Of a DNA stretch of 64,000 nt, positions 18,931 through 29,121 are shown piece by piece. The stretch is from Komagataella phaffii GS115 (Eukaryota; Ascomycota; Pichiomycetes; Pichiales; Pichiaceae): positions 682,001 through 746,000 of the forward strand of contig NC_012966.1 in assembly GCF_000027005.1 (NCBI RefSeq), written 5' to 3'. Both the position numbers and the translations under genes were made by a program. Below the pieces are notes generated by a model. The model was given only the letters and a program-made list of their open reading frames with translations, did no database searches and was not told the origin of the DNA. Positions within the stretch are counted from its first letter, which is position 1. Each line of letters starts with the position of its first letter.

Positions 18931-19722
18931 ATGACTGTCTTCAGAGGTTGCATCGATATCCATTCCGGCAAAGTCAAACAGATTGTAGGCGGCAAGCTGG
19001 TGAAGGATGACACTGAATCTGATGAAGTAGAAACAAATTTTGTCAGTGAACAGCCCTCGTCCTATTATGCACAGTTATATAAGCAGAACCAGGTTCATGG
19101 AACACATGTCATCAAATTGGGCTCTTTAAAGGCTAATGACGACGCTGCAAGAGAAGCTCTGGGTGCGTGGAGAGGGGGTTTGCAGATTGGCGGTGGAATA
19201 ACGGATTCCAATGCTCAAGAATGGATAGATCAAGGTGCATCGCATGTCATAGTCACTTCATGGTTATTCCCTGAGGGTCAGTTTTCTATAGAAAGACTTC
19301 AACACCTGTCCAGCCTTATTGGAAAAGAGAAACTGGTAGTGGACTTGAGTTGTCGTAGACAAGAGATAGATGGAAGTCCCCAATGGGTGGTTGCTATGAA
19401 CAAATGGCAAACATTGACCTCATCCGTGCTAGATAGAGAGTTTTTCCAACTGCTGTCCCAGTATTGCGATGAGTTCTTAGTGCATGCTGCAGATGTGGAG
19501 GGACTTTGTCAAGGAATTGACCAAGAGCTGGTACGGAAATTAAGTGAATGGAGTGATCTTCCAGTTACATATGCTGGTGGGGCTAGAAGTATACAAGATC
19601 TAGAAACTGTCAAACATTTAAGCAACGGAAAGGTCGATCTCACGTTTGGAAGTGCACTGAATATTTTTGGCGGAAACCTAGTAAAGTTTGAAGACTGTGT
19701 TAAGTGGAATAAAACTCAGTAG
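18931..19722 (+). CDS. HIS6: ProFAR isomerase, histidine biosynthesis
   Basis: The 263-residue protein is phosphoribosylformimino-5-aminoimidazole carboxamide ribotide isomerase, the fourth step of histidine synthesis. It is a single (beta/alpha)8 barrel: the first strand carries [18 protein letters not shown] with the catalytic Asp, and phosphate-binding glycines are seen in LQIGGGITD and VTYAGGARS. It matches the eukaryotic HIS6 form, with insertions relative to bacterial HisA (about 245). The open frame reaches upstream only by a GTG codon, so the ATG at 18931 is chosen. It ends four bases from the convergent small gene. Confidence 0.92.
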   Translation: MTVFRGCIDIHSGKVKQIVGGKLVKDDTESDEVETNFVSEQPSSYYAQLYKQNQVHGTHVIKLGSLKANDDAAREALGAWRGGLQIGGGITDSNAQEWIDQGASHVIVTSWLFPEGQFSIERLQHLSSLIGKEKLVVDLSCRRQEIDGSPQWVVAMNKWQTLTSSVLDREFFQLLSQYCDEFLVHAADVEGLCQGIDQELVRKLSEWSDLPVTYAGGARSIQDLETVKHLSNGKVDLTFGSALNIFGGNLVKFEDCVKWNKTQ

Positions 19723-19726
19723 ATTG

Positions 19727-20026
19727 CTACCTTAGTTTATAGTTAATAGTAGAGGGTCTGGTCAGCCCTAGGCTTCCAAAAATCCGTATACCTGCGTTTC
19801 TTCCGCTTGCGAATATCTTTCTCAATGCTGGTCTTAGTATGTACAAAAGCTCTGCCCACAAGAAGCCTTGGATAAATGGTTTGATAACATGGTCAATTGC
19901 AATTGTATAAGCGACAACTTTGGCGGTTACCTGGGGCTTAGCGGAGGAAATGCGAACTGAATTTGCATTAAGAGTCCTCCAAAATGATTGCTCGTAACGG
20001 AGATCGGGGATGACTAATGTGTTCAT
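19727..20026 (-). CDS. Small conserved-looking protein of unknown function, one or two hydrophobic segments
   Basis: A 99-residue frame starting MNTLVIPDLRYEQSFW at the ATG at 20026; upstream codons in the longer frame lie in the promoter shared with RPB3. It contains a moderately hydrophobic stretch around residues 35-65 (TAKVVAYTIAIDHVIKPFIQGFLWAELLY) and a basic C-terminus, which could suit a small organellar membrane protein. The PDLRYEQSFWRTL motif looks like those of small fungal proteins of unknown function (DUF1770-like), but I cannot name it. Its 3' end is four bases from the HIS6 stop, and its 5' end faces RPB3 across 177 bp; the tight fit between two real genes supports it being real. 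Confidence 0.65.
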   Translation of the reverse strand: MNTLVIPDLRYEQSFWRTLNANSVRISSAKPQVTAKVVAYTIAIDHVIKPFIQGFLWAELLYILRPALRKIFASGRNAGIRIFGSLGLTRPSTINYKLR

Positions 20027-20173
20027 GATGGTCGATGAGCCAAGAGGGGGGTTGGACTGGGTCAACCTTGGATAAGCTAAAAAAGGGAGCCCCGCGAAGG
20101 GTCTCCCTGAAGCAAACCCTTGCACGGAAGGAAGAGGTTTTCGCTTTGGGCGCGGTAGTTCAATTCAACGTAA

Positions 20174-21118
<945 letters not shown>

Positions 21119-21260
21119 TATGTACTATAGAACCTTTCAAGAAAATACACAAATTTTAGATATATTATGTAATCGATCTAGCATGGACACCAACCATCGT
21201 TTCCCCTCGACGTCGCTGGCCAAATATCAAATCTTTCCATCTTACGCTCCATAGCACGCC

Positions 21261-22181
21261 ATGTCTGATAAATTCATTGGTAAAACCATATCGTTGGTGT
21301 CCCAGAAGGACTATAGATACGTTGGTGTGCTGAAGCATATCGATGGAGAAGTTGGAACAATTACTTTGAGAAATGTCCGATTCTTTGGTTCAGAAGGTAG
21401 AATTCAGGATCCAGCCCACTATATACCTCCTAATCAGGGAGCTATTGACCAATTGATTCTGAAAGGACAAGACGTCAAGGACTTGCAAGTTTTAGACGTT
21501 TCAGTTGAAGAGGTTGTTCCTGAGCCCGGTCCATTTTATCCAGGATACAACTACTATGGTCAAGTTCCCCAAATGGTTTCACCTCAACAGGTTCCGCCAC
21601 AACAGGCTCCACCGCAGCAGATTCCACCACAACAGCAGCAGTATCAACAGCAGCAACAACAACCACAGCGCATACAGCCTCAACAACAGCAAGTACGCCA
21701 ACAACCACACCCTTCACAAGTTCAGCCCCAACACATCCCTAAGGCTCAACAACAGCCTCAGCAGACCGAGCCACCTCAATCCGAGACCAAACAGCAAAGT
21801 CAAGAAAGACCTTCAAAGGAGCTCGAATCACGACCACCCAAACAGAACGCATCTAGTCAACAGCAAAACGGTGCTCCGGCACGCAAGGAGCGTCCTAGAC
21901 CCATTGGTGAGATTGGTGACGTTGACCCGAATCAGGAATTTGATTTTGAATCTAACAATGCCCGATTTACCGAGGAAGCAGCCAAGGAGACCCAAAAGGC
22001 TGCTCAAGATGAAACGGCCCAACCTTCCTACAACAAACAATCCTCATTCTTTGATACTTTGTCCAGTCATGTGGAAACTCGACCAGCCAACAATAGAGGC
22101 AGAGGCCGTGGAAGAGGAAGAGGCAGGGGCAGGAGCAACAGAGGAAGAAGTAACAACGGAGAAACTCCTCAGTGGAATTAG
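21261..22181 (+). CDS. SCD6: LSm14/Scd6-type mRNA decay and translation repressor
   Basis: A 306-residue protein with an N-terminal LSm14-type Lsm domain (residues 1-82), a long Pro/Gln-rich linker, an FDF box (QEFDFESNNARF, near 230) followed by a TFG-like helix (SSFFDTLSS), and a C-terminal RGG tail of GRGRGR repeats. This order is that of Scd6/RAP55/Trailer hitch. The family represses translation through eIF4G, binds the Dhh1 helicase via FDF and activates decapping in P-bodies. The Q/P stretch at about residues 105-200 is encoded by near-pure CAA/CAG/CCA triplets. The gap to RPB3 is 142 bp, same strand. Confidence 0.92.
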   Translation: MSDKFIGKTISLVSQKDYRYVGVLKHIDGEVGTITLRNVRFFGSEGRIQDPAHYIPPNQGAIDQLILKGQDVKDLQVLDVSVEEVVPEPGPFYPGYNYYGQVPQMVSPQQVPPQQAPPQQIPPQQQQYQQQQQQPQRIQPQQQQVRQQPHPSQVQPQHIPKAQQQPQQTEPPQSETKQQSQERPSKELESRPPKQNASSQQQNGAPARKERPRPIGEIGDVDPNQEFDFESNNARFTEEAAKETQKAAQDETAQPSYNKQSSFFDTLSSHVETRPANNRGRGRGRGRGRGRSNRGRSNNGETPQWN

Positions 22182-22293
22182 CAAAAGCTTGAAGATTAGT
22201 ACTAGATTGTGAATTAGTTACCTTACATAAGCAATATTTAATCTCACCAACGCAAGTTTCCTTCTTTGTCACACAGAACTTGGATAGGCCCCA

Positions 22294-22893
22294 ATGACGT
22301 CTATAAAGCCCTTTCAAGCTACAGACCTGTTTGACATCAATCCAGTAAACCTGGATGTGCTGACTGAGAATTATCAGCCTTTTTTCTACCTCCAGTATTT
22401 GGTAGACTGGCCACCTTTATTCTTCAAATCTGTCTCTGGCAGTGTCATTGACAGTTCCAATGGTTCAATATTAAGGAACGACGTCATGTCTGGTTATATG
22501 ATGGGTAAGACAGAAGGAAAGGCAAAAGAGTGGCACACGCATATCACTGCTGTGACAGTGAATCCAACCTATAGAAGACTGGGACTGGCCTCCTTTTTAT
22601 GCGAGCATTTGGACCAAGCTACCGATCAAGAGCCTTACAATACCTACTTTGTCGACCTTTTCGTCCGAGTAACCAACAAATTGGCCATATCAATGTATCA
22701 TAAGCTAGGCTATTCGGTGTACAGGAGAGTGGTAGGCTATTACGGTGACGGTAGTAACGAGAATAGGAACAAACTCGATGACAATCATGATGCATTTGAT
22801 ATGAGAAAAAGTCAGACGAGAGATGTCAAGAAAGAAACCGTACGAGAAAACGGTGAAAAAGTTAATGTTTTACCCTATGAAGTGGTTTTTTAA
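22294..22893 (+). CDS. NAT3: NatB N-terminal acetyltransferase catalytic subunit
   Basis: A 199-residue GNAT-fold acetyltransferase. With Mdm20 it acetylates the N-termini of proteins beginning Met-Asp, Met-Glu, Met-Asn and Met-Gln at the ribosome. The N-terminus (FQATDLFDINPVNLDVLTENY) and the acetyl-CoA loop RRLGLA at residues 94-99 are typical of Nat3/NAA20; S. cerevisiae Nat3 is 195 residues. Its TAA stop overlaps the stop of the convergent ANT1 gene (TTAA at 22890-22893), so the two 3' UTRs must be transcribed through the opposite gene. Confidence 0.93.
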   Translation: MTSIKPFQATDLFDINPVNLDVLTENYQPFFYLQYLVDWPPLFFKSVSGSVIDSSNGSILRNDVMSGYMMGKTEGKAKEWHTHITAVTVNPTYRRLGLASFLCEHLDQATDQEPYNTYFVDLFVRVTNKLAISMYHKLGYSVYRRVVGYYGDGSNENRNKLDDNHDAFDMRKSQTRDVKKETVRENGEKVNVLPYEVVF

Positions 22894-24131
22894 ATCCTTT
22901 TGGTGTAAATTCTGTAAATGTTGATCAAACTCAAAAAGACCAGCTCTATTTGATCTTTGAACAGAAATAGTAATCCCTGCCCTAAGGCTCCTTTGAATAT
23001 TTGGGAGAGAAGACCCCTCCATAGCCCCTTAAATTTGTCAGTTTTCCAAAGGTGACATAACACTTGCTGAAAGGAATTGAACTGTTTGGCTCGAGGATCG
23101 TCCTGCGATTTCTGTAGTACAGTCTTGGAAACAATTAGGGGTTGGGTAACCAGAGTCGCTATCATTTTGGAGATCATGCCCAATACTAACGACTGGAATG
23201 CCGATAAGTACTTTATATCCCCATAAATTAGTTTCTTCAACCTCTCATATGAGCCATAGGTGATCGATGGGTTTAAAGTGAGGATGAGTGACACCTTGAG
23301 TCCTTTCCAAAGAGCACTAACACCTCTTTTCCTTACTATTTTACTACCGGTGGCTATCAACTCGTTGTTTCCCAGTAGTTTTTTGAATAATGATGTACTT
23401 TCCTCTTGTTTATTATTGCGCATGATCTTGTAGTATTGGTATAATAATGGAGAATCTTTTCTCAGATCGATGTTGCTCTCTTCGATGGCAATCAATTGGC
23501 TGTGGGCAACATTCTTTTGAAATTGAGAGGTTTGCAACTCTGTAGTAATTACATTGAAAGGAGTAACAAAAAATTGAGATAAAGCTGCGGCCAGTATACT
23601 TATACTGAGTTCATCAAATATTCTTCCTTTGGAACTGTTTTTTTGGGAGTTAGAGTATAGCTTCTTCAGTGCTTCGTAGAAGTAAAAATAACTAAAACTC
23701 TGGACAGCTGCTGAGGTTACAGAAGCTTGCAGTCCATGGTACCAACCTTTGAAGCCTTCCTGCTTCAAAATTTTTAATAGGGCATCTACTGTGTTTCTGT
23801 AGTAGATGGGGTTTATTCTTGCCTTATCTTGTAACTCCAACTCCAATTTCTGAGATAATTGATCGTTTTCTTCACCAATTAGCTCTTCGGCTATGCTTGA
23901 GGCCTCATTCTCAAATCCGGTAGCACCTGGGGACAAAAGAATATTCTCAATAGTACCTCCTTCAAGCTTCAGCGCCTCATTATGGTCCTTTCTGGTCTTG
24001 ACCTTTTCTTGAGTTTGTATCAAAGCTTTGGTCAGGTCCAATGGATACAGCACAACCGTAGAAACTATTGCTGAAAGGGTTCCAAACGTGGCTTTTTCAG
24101 TCAACGATAGTTGATAGTCTGCTCCTGACAT
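22890..24131 (-). CDS. ANT1: Peroxisomal adenine nucleotide carrier
   Basis: A 413-residue mitochondrial-carrier-family protein with three repeats of two helices. The first repeat has the YPLDLTKALIQTQ signature, and the last third (LTLNPSITYGSYERLKKL, SKMIATLVTQPLIVSKT) closely matches S. cerevisiae Ant1. That protein exchanges cytosolic ATP for peroxisomal AMP so acyl-CoA synthetases inside peroxisomes can work; FAA2 is encoded about 5 kb away. It is longer than Ant1 (328) because of acidic insertions after the first helix (about 45-95) and in the middle (210-250). The upstream frame depends on a TTG, so I start at the ATG at 24131. Confidence 0.88.
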   Translation of the reverse strand: MSGADYQLSLTEKATFGTLSAIVSTVVLYPLDLTKALIQTQEKVKTRKDHNEALKLEGGTIENILLSPGATGFENEASSIAEELIGEENDQLSQKLELELQDKARINPIYYRNTVDALLKILKQEGFKGWYHGLQASVTSAAVQSFSYFYFYEALKKLYSNSQKNSSKGRIFDELSISILAAALSQFFVTPFNVITTELQTSQFQKNVAHSQLIAIEESNIDLRKDSPLLYQYYKIMRNNKQEESTSLFKKLLGNNELIATGSKIVRKRGVSALWKGLKVSLILTLNPSITYGSYERLKKLIYGDIKYLSAFQSLVLGMISKMIATLVTQPLIVSKTVLQKSQDDPRAKQFNSFQQVLCHLWKTDKFKGLWRGLLSQIFKGALGQGLLFLFKDQIELVFLSLINIYRIYTKRI

Positions 24132-24242
24132 TAACTCCCAATTGTTACAGTTCAAAGAAGCATCAACTGCCTGTCCTTGAGGAGGCTATTGCCCGAAAAA
24201 GAATAATGTGGGGGAAAAATATCTCGCGCCAAAACGGGGGTG

Positions 24243-25652
24243 CTAACCGGAGGAAGGTCGAGGAGGGGTGACAGACCATCTCTTGGTACGTCTATCCGTG
24301 GCTCCAGAGGTGAAAAGAAGCTCGTCGCCATCATTGGAAGTGAATGCAGCTGCGCTCTTGATTCGTCCTTCATGAGATTTCAGCTCTTCAATGATCGTCC
24401 CAGACGACAAATTCAATCCTCTGATGACTCCGTCGTCTGAGAAGATCCATACTCCATTCTTGGAATCTCTGGTAGCAATTTGCTGTACAGAGTATTTATC
24501 TTGGGGTGCCGATGTGTTCACACTGGAAAGTATCACATTTCTTATCACATGAGTTTTGTTTGTGAATTGTTGCTCGTGTACCTGATTGATAGATAAAGAG
24601 CGTAGTTGCAATAGAAGATCTTCTTCGGTGTTCTCTTTCCCTTCCTCTTTTATCCAATAATCTATTAACTCGTTAAGGTCTGGCAGAACCAATGTGATCA
24701 GTCTCATGTAGGGAATATGGTTCGTCGCAGCTGATATCAAAAGCTTTTCCTCGGTGATGTGATGAGCAAGAGCCCCAATCTGGAATCCATGGCTAGAAAA
24801 CTCACTGTCATCTGTAGAAAGCCGGCACAACTCAACTAGCTTCTTTTCATCATTGACGATAAACACGGATATGAGTGATGTGTCGACCCTATTGGCTATC
24901 ACCAAGAAGTGGTTTTGAAATGTGAAGAAATCTATACATGTAGGTCTTGTAAGCATTTTGAACTGAGATTTGCTGAACTGGATATTCTTAATGTCTGTAA
25001 AATCTATTGTGGTCAAGGTTACATTATTGTCCATTCCAACGGAGACCAAGTATCCATGACTGTCATCAATGGGGAGATATTTCATGTCGGAGAGAAGTCT
25101 ACCATGCAACTGAAACGACTGTATTTCTTTTGTTGCTACGTTTAAAATGGATAGTTGTCCATCCATACCCCCACAGAGTAGCAGAGGAGAACTGTCAATG
25201 ATTAATACCACTTTGGAGATGGACTTGAGAACTTTTTGAAAACCAGCTAGCTTAACACCATTGAGATCAAAAACCTGCAGTTCATTCGATGAGGTGGAGA
25301 TCACAATACACGAAGAGGGTTGATCTGAAAGCTTCAAGTTCCCAACAGTAGTTGAAACTACTAAATCAGAGCCCAACGGAACCAATTCTTCACCTATCAC
25401 TGGATTTGGCAATTTCCATACAGGCAAAGCTACACTATTATTGAGCGCCTGAGGATCGTCCTCGTTTGCCTTTTTCAACTCTAAGAACTTGTATCTGTCT
25501 TCCACGATGTCGTAGAGACGCTCCTCCAACAAATCCCTATTGTCAGAGAAAGTTCGATTGAGTTCAAGTTTGAACGCAGCCAAGCTCTCCTTAAGCCCTC
25601 TTTCAGAAAGATACTGTGCGATCAACGACTCGACAATTTCATTGATAGACAT
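24243..25652 (-). CDS. LisH-domain protein with degenerate WD40-like repeats
   Basis: A 469-residue protein with an N-terminal LisH dimerisation motif (IVESLIAQYLSERGLKESLAAF, residues 5-28) followed by a CTLH-like helix. It continues as a beta-rich region of six or more weak WD40-like repeats (for example SIVLIIDSSPLLLCGGMDGQLSIL, and the final LLFTSGATDRRTKRWSV). LisH-WD40 proteins act as scaffolds in ubiquitin ligase, chromatin or microtubule complexes; nothing here decides between these. The GTG three codons upstream is not needed, and ATG at 25652 fits. It is divergent from RPS23. I do not recognise a named S. cerevisiae orthologue. Confidence 0.75.
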   Translation of the reverse strand: MSINEIVESLIAQYLSERGLKESLAAFKLELNRTFSDNRDLLEERLYDIVEDRYKFLELKKANEDDPQALNNSVALPVWKLPNPVIGEELVPLGSDLVVSTTVGNLKLSDQPSSCIVISTSSNELQVFDLNGVKLAGFQKVLKSISKVVLIIDSSPLLLCGGMDGQLSILNVATKEIQSFQLHGRLLSDMKYLPIDDSHGYLVSVGMDNNVTLTTIDFTDIKNIQFSKSQFKMLTRPTCIDFFTFQNHFLVIANRVDTSLISVFIVNDEKKLVELCRLSTDDSEFSSHGFQIGALAHHITEEKLLISAATNHIPYMRLITLVLPDLNELIDYWIKEEGKENTEEDLLLQLRSLSINQVHEQQFTNKTHVIRNVILSSVNTSAPQDKYSVQQIATRDSKNGVWIFSDDGVIRGLNLSSGTIIEELKSHEGRIKSAAAFTSNDGDELLFTSGATDRRTKRWSVTPPRPSSG

Positions 25653-25744
25653 ACTTTTCACAATCAGACCTAAATGGGATCTCTTGTGCTGTATCTCATG
25701 GATAGATAGGTCATGATTAAGTAATCTAACATACAGATCTCAGG

Positions 25745-25859
25745 CACGTGATACTGTAGTAGCTGCTACGCTGCTACATCTCTACATCCTTACAAATAAA
25801 TTCATTGAATTACTTTACCACGTGATGCGCATTAGGGCAATGTCACTGCTCTCCCTAAA
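25745..25859. promoter_or_regulatory. RPS23 promoter motif cluster: two Cbf1-type and two Tbf1-type sites
   Basis: Within 115 bp upstream of RPS23 lie CACGTGAT at 25745 and 25819 (Cbf1 form, TCACGTG on the other strand), TTAGGG at 25832-25837 and CCCTAAA at 25853-25859 (Tbf1-type telomere-repeat motif, both orientations). They are 99-213 bp before the ATG. In Candida and other non-Saccharomyces yeasts, Tbf1 and Cbf1 rather than Rap1 control ribosomal protein genes, and this promoter fits that wiring. Confidence 0.6.
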
Positions 25860-25957
25860 GAGTTAACACCACCTATCGGTTCGCGACATGGATCCTCTCA
25901 CTGCCCAAAAATTTCAAATTTCTCTGTTCAAAGTTCTATTATCACACAACAGCAAAA

Positions 25958-26395
25958 ATGGGTAAAGGTAAGCCAAGAGGATTGAACGCCGCCAGAAAGT
26001 TGAGAGTGCACCGCAGAAACAACAGATGGGCCGACCTGCAATACAAGTCCAAGTTGTTGGGAACTGCCTTCAAGTCTTCTCCATTCGGTGGTTCTTCTCA
26101 CGCTAAGGGAATCGTGTTGGAAAAGATTGGTATTGCTTCCAAGCAACCTAACTCCGCTATTAGAAAGTGTGTCAGAGTTCAGTTGATCAAGAACGGTAAG
26201 AAGGTTACCGCTTTCGTTCCAAATGATGGTTGTCTGAACTTCGTCGATGAGAACGACGAAGTTTTGTTGGCCGGTTTCGGTAAGAGAGGTAAGGCTAAGG
26301 GTGATATTCCAGGTGTCAGATTCAAGGTCGTCAAGGTCTCTGGTGTTTCTTTGCTGTCCTTGTGGAAGGAGAAGAGAGAGAAGCCAAGATCATAA
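25958..26395 (+). CDS. RPS23: 40S ribosomal protein S23 (uS12)
   Basis: The 145-residue protein is identical in length to yeast Rps23 and lies at the decoding centre of the small subunit. The KQPNSAIRK loop is intact, including P64, which is dihydroxylated or hydroxylated in yeasts by Tpa1/Ofd1-type enzymes. The basic N-terminus ([20 protein letters not shown]) is conserved. Codon use is strongly biased to preferred codons (AAG, GGT, TTG, AGA), as for a highly expressed gene. The frame is uninterrupted, whereas both S. cerevisiae copies contain an intron. The promoter carries Cbf1/Tbf1-type motifs. Confidence 0.97.
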   Translation: MGKGKPRGLNAARKLRVHRRNNRWADLQYKSKLLGTAFKSSPFGGSSHAKGIVLEKIGIASKQPNSAIRKCVRVQLIKNGKKVTAFVPNDGCLNFVDENDEVLLAGFGKRGKAKGDIPGVRFKVVKVSGVSLLSLWKEKREKPRS

Positions 26396-26443
26396 TGGTT
26401 TTGTAGATTATCAGTATTTACAATACAAATATTAGTACTATAC

Positions 26444-27694
<1,251 letters not shown>

Positions 27695-27911
27695 TCAAGG
27701 GCAAGACAGTGTTCTGTTTGGCTCTGAAATGTTAAACAGGATAGGAGAACTTTCGCGAGTCTGCTAGAGCTCCTCCCAGCTGAGTACGATTTTCTCCTTC
27801 TACTAGGCCTGTGCCTTCTCGTCCCTGTAGTCGAGAATCAACAGCAAATTTTCGAAAGCTCAACCAAAACTTTCACTCAGTCATTTTGCTACAACTTATA
27901 CACACAGAAAA

Positions 27912-28061
27912 ATGAACTTTCCAAACCAACAACCATCCGAAGAGGAGAAGAAAATTCACCAACAATACAGTGAAAGAACAATCCAAACCGCTGTTCTCAT
28001 CGGTGCTGCTTTGTGGTTAATCCCTACCGCTATCCACTTCATCAAGAGAGCCACCAAATAA
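27912..28061 (+). CDS. TOM5: Mitochondrial import receptor subunit Tom5
   Basis: A 49-codon gene. The protein begins MNFPNQQPSEEEKKIHQQ, has an acidic SEEEK helix, then one membrane span (AVLIGAALWLIPTAIHFI, about residues 27-44) and ends with basic residues. This matches S. cerevisiae Tom5 (50 residues), including the SEEEK segment, the Trp-x2-Pro in the span and the lysine tail. Tom5 is a tail-anchored outer-membrane protein that passes preproteins from the receptors to the Tom40 channel. The upstream AACTTATACACACAGAAAA is a typical yeast leader with A-rich context before ATG. Good codon bias supports expression. Confidence 0.9.
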   Translation: MNFPNQQPSEEEKKIHQQYSERTIQTAVLIGAALWLIPTAIHFIKRATK

Positions 28062-28108
28062 ACCTGACTAACCATTAGCTGCCCTGTTTATTACCTATGT
28101 ACATAAAT

Positions 28109-28702
28109 TTACACCCAGTTTGAATAATAATAAGCAGAGCTACGTTCCTGTCTGATTTTGGTTACGAATGGATGGTTTATCACCCGTTCGAACTGATTTG
28201 CCTTCATCATTTCAAGTATACTTGGAGGAAACTGTTGTAGATATAATCGATGGAAGAATTGGCCATTCAAGTCAAACTTTCCCACAATGACGTTTTTTCT
28301 TTGATCGTAGAGATATGACGCTCCGTCTTGCAGTATCATAAGAAACGGACTCTTACGCTTGTAGTTTTCGGGGTTCAACTTGAACTCATTAAAATTGACT
28401 TCTGGGAGCCGTTTCACCTTGAAAGTTTTGAGCTTGAACTCTTTGTAATGGCTTTTCGCATTAAATGAATCCTCAGGCGTTCTGTTGCCATCTGTAGCTT
28501 CGACGGGTTGGTTAGAACCCCATGGAAAGACGGCCTCATTCCCTAACCCTTGACTGTGTTCTTGATTCTCCAACAGAAAGGAAGTTTCGCCGGCAAATGG
28601 ATCATCTGCCTGATACTCAACGGCTCGGTCCTCAATTCCCAATTCTTCCAGAGGGATTTCTTCAGGACCTCTCGTCTCATCAATGGGTTCAGCGTCTGAC
28701 AT
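28109..28702 (-). CDS. Protein of unknown function, acidic N-terminus and conserved-looking basic C-terminal domain
   Basis: A 197-residue soluble protein. Residues 1-85 are acidic and low in structure. The segment from about 85 to 197 is dense in aromatic and basic residues (YKEFKLKTFKVKRLPEV, KSPFLMILQDGASYLYDQ, ending SSAYYYSNWV) and looks like a folded domain. There is no signal peptide, membrane span or familiar catalytic motif. The ATG at 28702 is first in frame, and the gene is convergent with TOM5 with a 47-bp gap. I do not recognise the family; a small subunit of a nuclear complex is possible but unsupported. Confidence 0.7.
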   Translation of the reverse strand: MSDAEPIDETRGPEEIPLEELGIEDRAVEYQADDPFAGETSFLLENQEHSQGLGNEAVFPWGSNQPVEATDGNRTPEDSFNAKSHYKEFKLKTFKVKRLPEVNFNEFKLNPENYKRKSPFLMILQDGASYLYDQRKNVIVGKFDLNGQFFHRLYLQQFPPSILEMMKANQFERVINHPFVTKIRQERSSAYYYSNWV

Positions 28703-29121
28703 TTACCAGTTACCTAGGCACCATTCTCCACTTACCATATATAACCACTTCTCAATTCCGTCAGACCCTTCCTACTGAACACTAGAGTTTCCTAATACAG
28801 CTGCCCTTTAACCTCTCTTGGGATCCTCCAGTCCCCCTGGCCGGATCGGCTAGTTTATTATGCTGCTTACCGGCAACCATCAATCTTCACATGCGTAATC
28901 TGCTCCTCCCAAATTTTCAGTGTGATACCCCGATACCGAGCACCATGTCGCGCTTCCTTAAAACAAAAGGTGGGGCTTGCTTCCCAAATCTCCGAATGCA
29001 ATGACTAGGCCTATATAAGCAATGGCATCTCCCTTCCCTCCTCCAAATCTTTAATTATTCCTCGTTTGAACAAGCTCTCGTCTTCTGTTGAGTTTACCAT
29101 TCTCGTTTCCTTGTTGCCTTC
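28703..29121. promoter_or_regulatory. Divergent promoter between the unknown gene and FAA2
   Basis: A 419-bp promoter region with no gene. A TATATAAG element at about 29011-29018 sits roughly 105 bp before the FAA2 ATG, and a CT-rich stretch follows it. I found no convincing oleate-response element. Confidence 0.4.
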
